Source: Owenia fusiformis (lineage: Eukaryota > Annelida > Polychaeta > Sabellida > Oweniidae). Taken from it: a stretch of DNA of 64,000 nt. Below are positions 42,501-55,240 of the stretch, piece after piece. The notes under the pieces were generated by a model that saw only the letters and a list, made by a program, of their open reading frames with translations, had not been told where the DNA came from and ran no database searches. The stretch lies in NCBI GenBank assembly GCA_903813345.2, contig CAIIXF020000008.1, positions 18,708,822 through 18,772,821 of the forward strand. Direction: 5' to 3'. Position numbers and translations under genes: made by a program. Every line of letters starts with the position of its first letter. Within the stretch, counting starts at the first letter, position 1.

Positions 42501-45500
42501 ATTATGTTTTAGATATCATTGTACCATTGGTTTCTATGAGAACTAAAATTTTGAAATGCATTTTTCTCAGAACCATTTTCATGCACTGATAAGTTCATTT
42601 CTCGCTTGTTTATCAACTGATTTTCTTAATTTTTTCAGCAAAAAACATGGGAGAATGTATGCTATGCATTGGTATGAATTTTGGCTAATTAGAAGATATG
42701 AGTGATCTCTAAAAGTTGGTTTTAAATAAATTCACAAATTTTGGAACAAAAAGTCTATCAAAAACCACTTTTTGAAATTAAAAAAAAAAGTTTCACATAT
42801 CACACTTTGATAACATTGGGTAAGACTACAATATAAGCCAAAGTGGTTTAAACTTTACATGGGGCCTTTAAGATAAATGTGCATGGTCTATTACGTCATA
42901 AAAATCCGGAAAATTTGAAACAGCCCGTTTGGAAAAAGGTCCATCCAGAAAGCCAAGGGAAAGACTTCCTGAATAGAAACCATGTAGCCTATGTTTCATT
43001 CAAAACTTTTCACAAGTGATCAAGACGAATCTCTTGATTGCTTAGAATGATTATTGACGAATATGTCCGGTGATGAGATGTTAGAGCAACTACCTTTCAC
43101 GATGAAAGTCATTGTATTTCTTTAAATAAGCTACTTGCACTGATGCATACTGTTCTTCCTATGATTTTTTCCCAAGTGGGTGAAAAGTTCTCAGTTTCAC
43201 AATTCAGATCGAAATTGGTCAAAATATATTTTTCATGATTGTTCTCCTTTTCAATAGGTGCAAGCCTCTTTTCAAATCTTAAGTGGGTGCAGTCCCCACA
43301 TCTGTCGTCCCACTTGTTAAAATCCTGGGGAGACCATTTATTAAGTTTTGTGCGTGACAATAACTAAACATGTTAGCATGATTTTCTATATTCATTATCC
43401 CATCGAACGAAGTTCGGAGGGATATAGGGAACGCCTCCGTCCGTCCGTCCGGGCAATAACTCAAATACCGTTGGCCCGATTTTGTTCATATTTTGTACAC
43501 ATATACCCTATGGGGGTAGAAGTTCTGCTCGAAAGCCAATTTTCAAAATGGCCGCTCATTTCAAAATGGCGGCCATTTTAGTGCCGATTTTACAGTAATT
43601 TAGGTGCAATATGTAAAACTGTAATAGCAATATGTTTTAAATGTAAAAAAATTATAAAGGGCATTAATAATGCTACAAATGTAGATATTAAAAAAGCACA
43701 TGGCAGCCATCTTGAAAAATGGCGGCCTTTACTCGTCATTTTACGATTTTTGCTGTTACTGAAAAAATAGTGGAGCGATTTTGTTCATATTTGGTATGTG
43801 AATACTATAAGCATTGCATACTGTTTAAAGACACTTTTGGTAGAAGGCGGCCATTTTGAAAAATGGCAGCCATTTTGAAAAATGGCCGCCATTTTAACGT
43901 ATTTTACTATAACTCGAAAAGTAGTGGAGTGATTTTGTTCATATTTGGTATGTGAATACTATAAGCATGGCACACTCTCCTATGACACTTTGGGTAGAAG
44001 GCGGCCATTTTGAAAAAAATTGAAATATGGCCGCCATTTTAACATATTTTACTATAACTCGAAAAGTAGTGGAGCGATTCTGTTCATATTTGGTATGTGA
44101 ATACTATAAGCATGGCACACTGTCCTATGACACTTTTGGTAGAAGGCGGCCATTTTGAAAAAAAAATTGAAAAATGGCCGCCATTTTAACGTATTTTACT
44201 ATAACTCGAAAAGTAGTGGAGCGATTCTGTTCATATTTGGTATGTGAATACTATAAGCATGGCACACTGTCCTATGACACGTTGGGTAGAAGGCGGCCAT
44301 TTTGAAAAAAAAATTGAAAAATGGCCGCCATTTTAACGTATTTTACTATAACTCGAAAAGTAGTGGAGCGATTTTGTTCATATTTGGTATGTGAATACTA
44401 TAAGCATGGCACACTGTCCTATGACACTTTTGGTAGAAGGCGGCCATTTTGAAAAAAATTTTGAAAAATGGCCGCCATTTTAACGTATTTTACTATAACT
44501 TGAAAAGTAGTGGAGCGATTTTGTTCATATTTGATATGTGAATACTTTAAGCATGGCACATTGTCTAATAAAACTTTGGGGAGTAAATTTTGAGAAAATG
44601 GCCACCATTTTTATGTGTGTTATTTTACAGGTGGCTACTTATTTTAGAGGTGGCTACTTAAAAGCATATTATTTCTTCTGATGACAACTTGGCGAGTGAG
44701 CAACCATTTTGAAAATGGTGGCCTTTCTGGTGTGTTGTTTTATGATATTTGCTATTCGTTTGTAAAAATGCCAGCCATTTCTGTTCGATGGGATTCGCTA
44801 CGCTTTGGCGTTGCAGTTGTTCTGGTTTTTATTATTAATATTTTAATAATATTTCTTTGCTTGATTCAGTTTATATTTTTCTTATGTTGGCTTTGGTAGT
44901 GGTGACATAGAAATACATGTACATTCATTACATTCTACATTATGTGTGTGCTACAAATGGAACTCAAATTAAGGTGGCTATTGGCAAAAATAGCCTTTTG
45001 TTTCACATACATACGCCCAGTTGCATTCTCTCAAATCTCACTGGAGACACTGAAGATGTGACTAAATTACCCTCCTGTGTTTCCATGTTGTGTTCTTTTC
45101 CCTGGTATGTATGCATTGTATGGCTTGCATGATAGGTTATGATTGCTGGGATTGTATAGAAAACTCCCAGTCACTGGCCACATAGCTATATAATGCACTA
45201 CCCATCGGGCAATGCTTAATGATGGTTTCAATCAGAAACGGCTTATAACCTGAATTGTGGCAAGAATCAGTATGCTTAAAATTTGTTAAATTAAACCCAA
45301 AACTTTAAGGTGGGCAGAGTGCGCCAACATTGGAGAGATCACTGAGTGTATTTTAATTACTTGAAAGAAATTGTTATATCGACCCTTGCATCAAGTCTCT
45401 ATACCACTATCTACTTCAGTTCTACCATTGAACTAAGGTAAATGGGAGAAGGAGGGGGGGCAGGAGGTCACAAGGATCAGAAGCAAGACTGTTTTGATAA

Positions 45501-48500
45501 AGGAGAAGAAATAAATATTTGTGTCTCATTTCTGCCAAAGTGTGTTTTATTCTATTCTGTATTTTTAACAATATCTGAGTGCAGTGACTATTGTGTGATT
45601 CTGTAGGATGTTGTAGATGCTAATGGACTCACCTTACGTACTTCAACTGTCACAAGCGTTACCACGACTACCACTGTCAACAATCATGAGGTTACTATGG
45701 CACCAAATTAAAACATTCTCAACTTTCAGTTTGATGTTACTCCGGATCACTCAACTTAAAATGGAATTTTCAAAAATCACCTGTTGTCTGCTGCAAATGA
45801 AACATGAATATGTATAAGTTCATAATTGAATCTTCTTTAGTTGAGACTGTTTTAGTTGCTTTTCTTATTTGAGTGTCTTTTCTTTGAATTAGTCTTATAT
45901 TTTGTTGATCTTATTTCTGTATATAATTTGATATTCCTGATAAGTGTCATTTATAGCACATATACTAACACATGTGTGAAAGGGTCTTGTTTACAGTACG
46001 TAGATTTTAGACATGTGTGATGCAACAACATCCTTTAGCGTTAGATTTAAGCTAAGCTGCTCTGTTTTCTGCATTTTTATTTTCCAATAGCATACATATC
46101 TTCATCATCCAGTTTATCTCTGTGGTTGCATAATCAAATTTTTTTTGAAAATAGTCCAATTAGACTTGGCATCTACAGAGATGAATTGAGGGCAATGGAG
46201 AGTGAATGTATTTGGAGAATGGACTTAATGTTAAATCCTCCCATATTTTGTCTTTCTAGGCCTCAGGAACTACAACAACCACAAAAACATTTGTGGCGGA
46301 GGAACTTGTCCAGAAATCTCGGGTTGGAAAAACTACAGAGAAAGATTTTGGTGGAGTGATTGGTACTTTTGTAATGACGCTAGTTATGCCCATTTTCATC
46401 ATGCATGCTACATTTGTGGCAAATGTAAGTATATTGTGTGTCTAAAACATATTGCATTATGTGTGTCAGTGTTGGAACAGTAATTGTCATTTTTAATGGC
46501 TGCATATTTAGGTAATCGGCTTACATATTTTGTTTCAGTATCATAATCTAAATAGAAAAGAGATATTAAACTTATGTAGGTTTTGTACAACACTTCACAT
46601 TTTGGCTTTTGTTTGTAGAGTGGCTGGGTGATTAAAGAACACAAGCATATTGCTGTGAGAGATTTGGTGGATAGGAGAGCCATTGCCATCTATGGGGGTT
46701 GGTTTGTCTTCCAAGCTATCCTTGCTATGTTACCTCTTGGGCGTGTAGTAGAGGGTGTCACTCTCAGGAATGGGACCAAGCTTGAGTACAGGTGTAATGG
46801 TATGTGTATTGTAATAGTGTAACTGTTTAGTATGCTCAGTGCTACAGTATTTATGTTTACATGATCTGAATTAGATGAACTAATTCCCTGAAAAGTCCAT
46901 CTCTACTTGCTGGGGAAATGAAAAGTAGTATGTTAATCTGTTATTTATGACTGCTACCCTCAATTGCAGTTGTCTTATATGTACTATCATGTCCTTGTTT
47001 ATTATTAGGCTTCATCGCACTACTGGTGAGCTTAGCAGCATTTGGAGCTGCCGTGAAATTAAAGTATCCCGTCACAATTGTATGCGATCTCTTCCCTCAA
47101 CTGGTATTCACTGGAATCGTATTCTCCATTGTCCTCAGTGTCGCCCTCTATATCAGAGCCAGAGGCTGCAGTAATGCTGCTCTTGCCACAGGAGGAAACT
47201 CAGGTTAGTGCTCAAATTGTGGGTCCTCTAATTAAATGAAGATACACCTGTATGTTTTATGTACATGTATTTATTTAAATTCAATATTACAATATAATAT
47301 AGTAGAAATATGTTAGGGACTAGGAGTCTGGCATTTGTTTTTTACACCCATTTTTTGTTTACCTTTGAATTTACACTTGAAATGATATGACATTAAAAGA
47401 TATTCATGTATAGATAAGTAATTACTGCAGATCCCATCACTGATATTACAACAAGGATATAGAGGTCAACTTTGGAAATGTTTTCAAGAAATTAACATTG
47501 ATTTAATAATTAATGAATTCCAGGGAACATCATTTATGACTTCTTCAAAGGCAGGGAGCTAAATCCCCGATGTTTCGGCGGCGCATTTGATCTCAAGTTC
47601 TTCTGTGAATTAAGACCAGGATTGATTGGCTGGGTTATGGTGAACTTTTGTTTCATCTCTAAAGACTGCCTGGAAAATAAATACCCATCGTACGCTGCAG
47701 TCCTTGTTGCTGTTTTCCAGTTGTGGTATGTTGCTGATGCCCTGTGGTTTGAGGTAAGTCTGTAAATTTTACATGTGATATAAGGAAACTGTTGTTTTAA
47801 GGAAGTAAATGGGAAGAAATGGGAGTCAATGGGAGGAAAAAATGGGACCGAAAAAAAGTGTTCAAATTGGAAGGTGTTCGGATTAGCCAGGTGTTCAGAT
47901 ATACAGGTTTTACTGTATGGGCATTCCAACTACAAATGACTTTAAATGAAATTACCATAGTAAAGTTTTGTTCATATATTTCTAGGAAGCCATACTGACA
48001 ACTATGGACATTGTACATGATGGATTTGGTTACATGTTGGCACTTGGAGACCTTGCTTGGGTGCCATTCCTCTACAGCCTTCAAGTGCGCTTCCTGATAG
48101 ACAACCCACAGACTTACTCCTGGTACACTCTCACAGGATTCTTCCTGATGAACTGTAAGTAAATCGAGCAATAATCAGGAACCAGTTCCTCAAGGTTGCC
48201 AGAATTTTTACATGATAGTTTTATATTTCCGTATTTTGAAATTCTGAATAATAAAATTCTCATCAAATATTTCTAAACATTATATAATTGGACTTTATTT
48301 ATTGGGAGGGGTTGAACATGAGTTTTATACTTTTGTCCAATATGATATTTTCTGAATGACCAACCCCCACTGTGTTTTGTTTTAGTGATTGGTTTTCTGA
48401 TATTCCGCGGTAGTAACTCTCAGAAGGATGCGTTCAGGAAAAACCCTTACGACCCAGCCTTGGCCCACCTAGAGAGCATGCCTACAAGTGCTGGTAAACG

Positions 48501-49115
48501 TCTCCTTGTCTCTGGTTGGTGGGGTATGTGTAGGCATCCCAACTATCTTGGTGATCTCATCATGGCATTCGCCTGGACCCTCCCTTGTGGTAAGTTCGTA
48601 TGAATCAACTTGTATTAAATTGTCTGATTTTGATTGATGCTTTCAAAAAAGGGTCATCCTAAGATCTCGTGGAACATCAATTTTCAGATAATTTTGGCGG
48701 GAATATTTAATATCCAAATCTAATACTTCGTTCCTACTGGTCTTTCTCTCTTTCCAGTTTAGAGATTGTTTCTGGATAATCCAAACATTCCATTAGTTCT
48801 TGAGAAATCAACTCATCAAACAACTAGGCTAAATAGTAAATACCAGATACATACGCATTGAGCAAAACTCAATATTTTGTTAAGATGAACGAAGATAATT
48901 TTTGACTGTTCATACTTTGCATACAAGTTTTAACCTTTAAACTTACTATTGCAGGATTCAAGTTTGCAATGCCCTGGTTTTATCCACTCTACTTCGTGGT
49001 CTTGCTGGTTCACCGTGCCTATAGAGATGACTTGTTCTGCAGGAAGAAGTACGGCACCTCATGGAATAATTACCGTGAGCGCGTCAAGTACCAGATTATC
49101 CCATATGTATACTAG
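39584..49115 (+). CDS. LBR: Lamin B receptor (Tudor domain + sterol C14-reductase-like membrane domain), eleven coding exons
   Basis: Inner nuclear membrane protein that tethers lamin and heterochromatin; the vertebrate protein also reduces the sterol C14 double bond with NADPH. Exons: 39584-39745, 40549-40630, 40816-40976, 45607-45690, 46260-46424, 46619-46799, 47009-47203, 47524-47753, 47986-48154, 48386-48589, 48955-49115. All phases agree, giving 597 codons, near the 615 of human LBR. Residues 1-58 are the Tudor domain ([10 protein letters not shown] start). Residues 60-135 are Arg/Ser/Lys-rich with [10 protein letters not shown], a likely SRPK target. A Thr-rich linker follows, then membrane segments from about 195. 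The ERG24-type core has [37 protein letters not shown] and the RHPNYLGD signature, ending IIPYVY. Each key motif is present, so reductase activity is plausible but not shown. ATG 39584 has A at -3 and follows an acceptor at 39547. Confidence 0.96.
39853..40022. mobile_element. MITE of the TACAGTGAAACCTG family in LBR intron 1
   Basis: Left end TACATAGTTAAACTTATCT with AGTGAACACCTC and AGTTAACACC inside; right end CACAGGTTTTACTGTCGTA. Same internal motif order as the 17445-17629 copy. Confidence 0.6.
42034..42871 (+). mobile_element. piggyBac-type MITE, copy 2 (LBR intron 3)
   Basis: Same orientation and structure as copy 1: TTAAAGTCCCCGTCTAAAGT at the left, ACTTTACATGGGGCCTTTAA at the right, with TTAA at both boundaries. 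Differences from copy 1 are scattered single substitutions and small length changes in A or T runs, with no large rearrangement. No coding capacity. Confidence 0.85.
43395..44800 (+). mobile_element. Non-autonomous element with a central array of six roughly 147-bp units
   Basis: The left end carries ATCCCATCGAACGAAGTTCG followed by CCTCCGTCCGTCCGTCCG. The right end carries GTTCGATGGGAT, the inverse of the left start. Between them GTAGTGGAG recurs at about 43770, 43921, 44066, 44213, 44360 and 44508 (spacing 145-151 bp). Each unit includes ATTTGGTATGTGAATACTAT and an AAATGGCCGCCATTT-type palindrome. The layout of unique ends around a central satellite-like array resembles non-autonomous Helitron-like elements described in marine invertebrates, but I see no decisive Helitron terminus. 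A degenerate relative lies at 55241-55920. Confidence 0.75.
47800..47918. mobile_element. Fragment of the TACAGTGAAACCTG MITE family (LBR intron 8)
   Basis: The right end TATACAGGTTTTACTGTA is clear, preceded by AAGGTGTTCGGATTAGCCAGG and AATGGGAG repeats like those near 7630-7745. The left terminus is missing or strongly diverged. Confidence 0.5.
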
Positions 49116-49383
49116 AGGATATTAAGTGAAAATCAATGGCACCAAAAATGACAGACATGATCGTAACATACTTCAAATGAATTGAGAAACTGATGATTCA
49201 CATAAATGGCATCGAAACTATGAAATGTATTTGTTTTACTAGACCATAACTCTGAATTGATTCATGTGAGTCTTATGTAGAATGAGTATTAACTGACACA
49301 GTCAAGTATCCGATCCGCTCATATTCTAGACTCACACATCAACATTTAAATCATTAGTTTGATTTTACCATTACATTCAGTGA

Positions 49384-49389
49384 AATAAA
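49384..49389 (+). terminator. Candidate poly(A) signal of LBR
   Basis: First AATAAA after the LBR stop codon (about 270 bp downstream), followed within 20 bp by further overlapping AATAAA copies in an A-rich run. Distal hexamers near 50686 and 50977 are alternatives. Confidence 0.4.
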
Positions 49390-50088
49390 TTTATAAATAA
49401 AATAAAAAATTTACCATTTCGACAGGGTTAACTCAGAATTTATTATTTTCTGGATCATACATAGATGTAATCTTATAGTTTCTTTGTACTTCAGCAAAGG
49501 ATTTGAATGTATGCATTATCTTTAAATTCACCTGTATTTTATGACTTACAGCATGATATAACATTATTTTATTGACTCTTAATTATTTTTTATTTACTTA
49601 CACAATACACATGTACCATCTTAAAGGATGAATTGTATTTTACTGTTTATTTAATACTCTTAATATTAATTAATACAAGGTGTCACACTGCATGGAAACT
49701 TTTTGTACTGATTAAGTAGCGTGATACCTCATTATAGTATTATATAAATCAATATATATTCTGTCAACCAAAATTCACTGCCACTTCTATTGACTGGTAC
49801 AGTCAGCATTGTACATAGCCATGAAAATATTTTGTGTGACTCTGTATTTGGAACAATCTTACTGTTTGTGAGTATTGTTCCAGGCACGATTTTATCATCT
49901 TGTAAAAATGTGTTCATTGTTGGAGTATACATAAATTGTATATAGATATATTATACTATTAACTATATACATCAATTTTAGTTTGGGTCATTTTTAAATG
50001 TTTTTATATTTTTTGATTGATTATTATTCGTGCATAATTTCAGAAAGAATATTTATCAAGGGTTTGTTATAATGAAAAACTAATAATC

Positions 50089-50181
50089 TACAGTACAACC
50101 TGTCATTTGGAACACCTGTATATTAGGGGAATACATTTTCAGCCAAACTATGGGTGTTCCATCAATGCAGGTTTCACTGTA
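50089..50181. mobile_element. 93-bp MITE of the TACAGTGAAACCTG family
   Basis: Bounded by TACAGTACAACCTG and CAGGTTTCACTGTA, with GGAACACCTGTATATTAGGGG inside the left half and GGGTGTTCC inside the right. It is the shortest and best-bounded copy in the window. Confidence 0.7.
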
Positions 50182-51994
50182 AGTAACACAATTCCATGTT
50201 CAATAAGGTTAAACTAAATGAGATCAATTATTCTAGCCTCAATTAGATATGCTTTATTCAATCCCATAATGACCAAAGAGAATTATTTTGTACATACTTG
50301 ATGTGGAATGTTGGTCCAGTTTAGGATTTTTAATATTGTATTGTCATTGTTTTCTCTGATTTCACATATTTGTGATAAATTATGGCAAAAATGTCAGAAA
50401 TCAATTTGATTTAAAAATTCACCAATTTCTGTCTGTTTTGTCTCTTTAGCTGTAAATATCGGAGGAAATGCTAGTAGATTTTTAGTTCAGTATTTTATTT
50501 ATTTTGAGTTTACATTTTTGTGTCGAGTAAAATAGCATGTGAGCTATAGTATTGTAAATACATGTACTAGAAAACTGATTAAATCTACAGGAAATTCTGT
50601 CTTCATGTGGTCGACTTACAATTAAGTTTACAGTACTGTAACTATAAAAGCCGTGAAGACCGAATAGCATGATGTAAATAAACTTTCAACACACCATTTG
50701 TTCACAAGTTCAGCAATGCACTGTTAAGGATCATTCATATGAAATAGTAAATGTACTACTATTCTCCTATAGCCAGATTGTTTAATCTTTTTTAATCTAA
50801 CTTCAAAAGATAAATTGTGTCAAATAAAAGTACTAAAATTTGTCTTCATTCCTATATTGTATATATATTATAATATATATTATTTTCTTATATGGGTTTC
50901 TCAGGGAATCTATATTAACACATAAAATCTATGTTAACATTATTAACCAGTACAGTGTATAAAATGTAAAACTTGGAAATAAATGTGAATTTTCTATGTA
51001 AATACAACTTGCATGTTATTTTTATTTGAGTAATATTATCCCAACAAACAAAATTCATTTGAGATTGGTAAAGCTGTATGTTTGTCCATCCAGTGAATAA
51101 TAACTCAAATTCTAGTGAACCAATTTTCTTTGCTAGAAAGATGTCTGTTGTGTTTGAGTGACTGTACCCCCTCCACAGCCTAATGTAGATTATCCCCCAC
51201 ATGTATGATGAGATAAATCAATTACAATATTAATTATCTATTCAAAAGTGTAACACCAACGCAAGTAGAATATAATCGTAGTATATCATTCAATGAAGAG
51301 TAATAAATGTTCATATAACTGTATAATAAATCGAGGTGGACACTCGGTCCAGGACTTCTTGAAATGTCTCTGACCATGCTGAAATCTACTGATCAAATGC
51401 TGTCGGTCGATTCCGCGAATTGTGCAGAAAATACAAGTAGGTGCCCATATTTAAAGTGTTTCACAATAATGATCTTAAAGCTTAATACAACGCGAATGAG
51501 GAATTGATGAAACAAACACATTTCCTCAACAGATACTAAATATTGCTAAAAATATACATATTTGATCTTTTTTAGTTCTTTTTTTATTGTTACATACGTC
51601 TAAACAATATAATCTCATATACATATGTATGTTTAAAAGTTATTATCAATTTATTTTGATATATGAGAATGTTATTCAGTTATTAAATGTCTGTGGTCCT
51701 TGCTAGATTTTCTTTCCTCAAGTTTGCACAAGTACATGGGCGGAGATATGCTTTATACCGTAGCCAGGGTGAGGCAGACGAGGCGTTTGTCTCATCGCTT
51801 TTCAACATGCTTTGAGAAATATTCATCTATCAATGAAGTTGTTAATTAATTGTATAACTTTCATCGATTTTTAATCTTATGTCGTTCTTTGATTGCCATC
51901 ATTGAACTAAGCTCGTCCCGGGAAGCTCGTACTATTTTGATGGTGTTTAACCTAACTTTAAGTTCAATGTAGCATATAATCATGAATGAATATA

Positions 51995-53013
51995 TACAGG
52001 GTGGGCCAAAAACGTCCACATTTTTTATTTCGATATTACTTTTTTGATGGATTTCCATAAAATTTGGGCAAGATGTGCAAAAATCAATTTTCCTAAAGTG
52101 GGATTATTGAATCTTTAGGGGGTTTGGAATAATGAAGGTAAATAGACACTAGGGGTCTGTATGGAAAATTACAGATTTCAGGATGATATTCATACCTACA
52201 GTTTTACAATGATAATAGTCATGCCTCAAATAACATTTCCAGACTGACTTTTTATACATTCAGCCAGAATGTATTTTTGTTATGTATGATTGTATACACT
52301 ATGGTCATTTATATATTTTCCAATGTAAATTAAAACATTGGGAGTGTATTGAGACCGATAAGGAAGATTCGATGGGCTGGTTCAACATTATGGAAAACAG
52401 AACTGGTAGGCGAAAGTCTGAATGAAAAGTGACGCTCTCTTATTGGCTTGTAATTTATATTTAGTGTTAATCTGAGTCTTAAAGGGCAATGAAGAAATAG
52501 GTTGTGTGGACTCAATCAAGCACCATACTGATCTTTTTTTGCCACAAACAAGATCTCAAAATAGCTTTCACTGTGAAGACAGATTTTCCTAAATCATTGT
52601 TTTCTCAAGAACCTGAATCAGTTTTCTCTATCTTACTTATTTGTCTTAAATGATACTTCTAATATTCCATTTTTCTGGAGATTATTCCAGAATATACTGA
52701 ACACCCTATCATGCCTACCACATGTGTTTCTCTGACAGACTGACTAATATGCCATTCTGGTACTTCAATTTGAGACATGACTAATGACAGTGTTGCTTCA
52801 AATAACGTTCTAAAATTTGTAATTTTTCCAACGGACCCCTAGTGTCTGTTAAGCTTTATTGTTCAAAAATTCCTAAAGATTTATTCATTCCACTTCAGGA
52901 ACAATTGTAAAATTGATTTTTGCATATCCTACCAACATTTTATTGAAATCCATTGATTTTTAAAAAGGCCGATATCGAAATTAAAAATGTGTACGTTTTT
53001 GGCCCATCCTGTA
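51995..53013. mobile_element. 1,019-bp mariner-like foldback element with very long inverted termini
   Basis: Left end TACAGGGTGGGCCAAAAACG and right end CGTTTTTGGCCCATCCTGTA are inverted, with TA at each edge. The inverted similarity continues inward for roughly 190-300 bp: TTTCGATAT, GGATTTCCATAAAAT, GCAAAAATCAATTTT, AATCTTTAGG and ACACTAGGGGTC all recur inverted in order. TA target and CAGGGTG-type ends fit Tc1/mariner-related elements. No transposase frame survives between the arms. Confidence 0.75.
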
Positions 53014-53509
53014 TAAACGGGTTGAGGCAAGACTGCATTCTCGCGGCAACATTCGTTTGTCTGGCCCGACGTCTCTCGTTAATTACCACATTACCGTTAA
53101 CCCAAAAAGAAAGTGTAACAATGCCTTCGATTGGACATACGAGTCTTGTACAATTTTTCAAAACATGGATTTTATCAAAAAGGACCAGTAGGCTAGATTT
53201 TGACGTGTACTTGTAGAAATGGTAGTAATTGCATTTTATAATTAGTCCAGCATCAAGTCAGTGTGTTTTCAAGACGGCGAATTGATATCTCAAAAACAAG
53301 TACACGTGACAAACATTTATCCAAAACATTGGATTCATCCATGAAGATATTTCGAACACTAACGATGTACACGATTATTCTCAAAAATGTCGCGTTGTGG
53401 TGACCGATTGGACTCAACTTTTTTCTGAGTTCTATCCGACTGAAATAAGACCTAATGCTTATGAACACTAATAATTGATTGAATGTTATAACTTCGAATT
53501 CGCTCTATT

Positions 53510-54125
53510 CTTACTTCGGTTCCTGCGAAAGCTATTTGGATTTTGATATAATAGCTTTCCCACGGAACATTTGGACAGCTCAATGATCGTGACCTTTGAA
53601 ATCGAATTAAGTCGATCCGCGGCTTCATTTTGGTCTCTAACTGTGTCTTACATCAGTATCATCAATCCATGTAAGTATTGGAGCGCTGGAGTACTTCTTT
53701 TTCGATCAAGACTTGTAATTCGTTAGTCGAGTGAATCGTTTTACTGCCAAATTCCAATATGGCGGTTTCTGCTCGGACATTTTCGTAAATCTCCGGAGGT
53801 TGTCCGAACCTAACTAATTCTCAAAATTCATTTCGTTCGTTGCGTATCTCGCACCTAGCAAACCGCCATATTGGAAATAGGTCTGTAAAACTTTAACTCG
53901 ATGAACAATTTACAAGTCTTGATCGAAAAAGAAGTACTCCAGCGCTCCAATACTTACACGGATTGATGATACTGATGTAAGACAAAGTTAGAGACCAAAA
54001 GTAAGCCGCGGATCGACTTAATTCAATTTCAAAGGTCACTATTGATCAGCTGTTCACTTCTCCGTTTGAGAGCCATAAGTTTCAAAATCTAACATGGCTC
54101 TCGAAGTGAGTAACTCTATTCTTCT
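53510..54125. mobile_element. Roughly 600-bp palindromic foldback element
   Basis: Arms at about 53580-53770 and 53865-54050 are inverted copies: TGACCTTTGAAAT, AATTAAGTCGATCCGCGGCTT, TTGGTCTCTAACT, TGATGATACTGATGTAAGAC, AGTACTTCTTTTTCGATCAA and CCAATATGGCGGTTT recur in mirrored order. The match weakens but continues outward to about 53510 and 54125. The central loop is about 90 bp. The exact termini and target duplication were not determined. Confidence 0.7.
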
Positions 54126-54320
54126 GTTGCATATGCCATCTCAGAAGACGCAATTACGCGAAGTAGCCAATCCACACTCGCTAATTCACACGTTTATGCG
54201 CAGTGATTATCGTTTGTAATTACTAATTCAAAACAAATGGTTAAGAAAATAAGATCGTTTGAGTTCATTCAAGCAAAAGAGTAGAACAAATATTACATTT
54301 TGAGCAGTTTAGACACCTGA

Positions 54321-54670
54321 GCAGTGTGGCCGAGTGGGTTAGACTGTGGTAGAATGTACCGGGGGATACGGAGGTCCCGCGTTCGAGCCCCAGGTACGGA
54401 GTTGTTGATCATTGTCACTACGGACAGTGCACCCGGTCCGAAGGTCCAACCGTATACCGGCCCTTGGCTTGGGTTGGTTCTCTGGCCGCTCTTGTCGGAG
54501 ACAGATTGTGAGACTGTGGTTGGTTCCTCCACTAACGTGCTTTGGTAGATCCCGGGAGTCATACAGTATGGTAGCGGGCCCCCACCAAGGGCAGTAGTGG
54601 AACGACACGAATCGGTCCCAGTATGGTTGCCTTGCAACTGAAGAGACTCGAGGAAATCATGCCATTCGCA
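54321..54670 (+). mobile_element. tRNA-derived SINE
   Basis: The first 80 bases read like a tRNA gene with polymerase III promoter boxes: A box TGGCCGAGTGGGTTAG near 54328 and B box GTTCGAGCC near 54381. The start GCAGTGTGGCCGAGTGG is typical of Leu/Ser-type heads. A proper anticodon arm and acceptor pairing are lacking. An unrelated GC-rich body of about 270 bp follows, ending near GGTTGCCTTGCAACTGAAG. Open frames on both strands here are shadows of this GC-rich body. Confidence 0.65.
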
Positions 54671-55240
54671 GTGACCCAGAAAAGACTTTTGCTTTTTGAT
54701 AAAACTTAATTCACATAAAGCATGATATAGCCATCTACGTTAACCGTCTGGGTATAATTCCAAAACAGTTGACCCCACATCAATTATATGTTTCACGTAT
54801 ATGCCCAATGTGGGTTCATTTTATTTTAGTGTCAATTTTACAGTATTTTATGTAAAGCATTAAAACGTATATATAAACGTCTTTTATGTTTAAGTGCAAA
54901 ATAATTTACATAGGATGTTGATTTAGATGAAAATCTAATTTAAAAATAAATAGTAGCGTGGGTGCGGGTTCACATGGTGTTGATCAAAAAACTGAATGAT
55001 GGCTCAAATGGCAGAGAATAAAAAAGCAGATATAAATATTTCTAAACAAAAATTATTCAATTAAACTACTGTTTACAGTGACATGTGTTTTTACAATGCA
55101 TGAAACATGAAATAAACATGTTTTGTTGGAGAGAAACAGAACCATACAATCTTGACACATAGATCAATTTAGACTAAAATTTGGATATCAACACCATGTT
55201 GGTACATAATTTGATTTTGATTTTCATTGTCATCACAGAT

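Larger units (their letters stand above)
40977..45606. other. LBR intron 3 (4.6 kb)
   Basis: The longest LBR intron, between the RS-rich exon and the Thr-rich exon. It contains the second piggyBac-type MITE (42034-42871), the 147-bp tandem-array element (43395-44800), one single inverted copy of the core of the 28047-28296 repeat (near 45304) and a fragment of the TAGTCTAGCT family (about 45430-45490). No additional coding exon was found. Confidence 0.7.
49116..51994. other. LBR 3' UTR and downstream non-coding DNA
   Basis: No further exon is seen. Several AATAAA hexamers (49384, about 50686, 50823 and 50977) could end LBR transcripts of different length. The small MITE at 50089-50181 lies inside. 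The rest is AT-rich without recognised structure. Confidence 0.55.

Noticed and set aside
47534-48171. Two long minus-strand ORFs
   Set aside because: They are antisense to LBR exons 8 and 9, whose plus-strand translation is clearly conserved.
54293-54637. ORFs of 61-114 codons on both strands
   Set aside because: All lie in the GC-rich tRNA-derived SINE, where stop codons are rare by composition.
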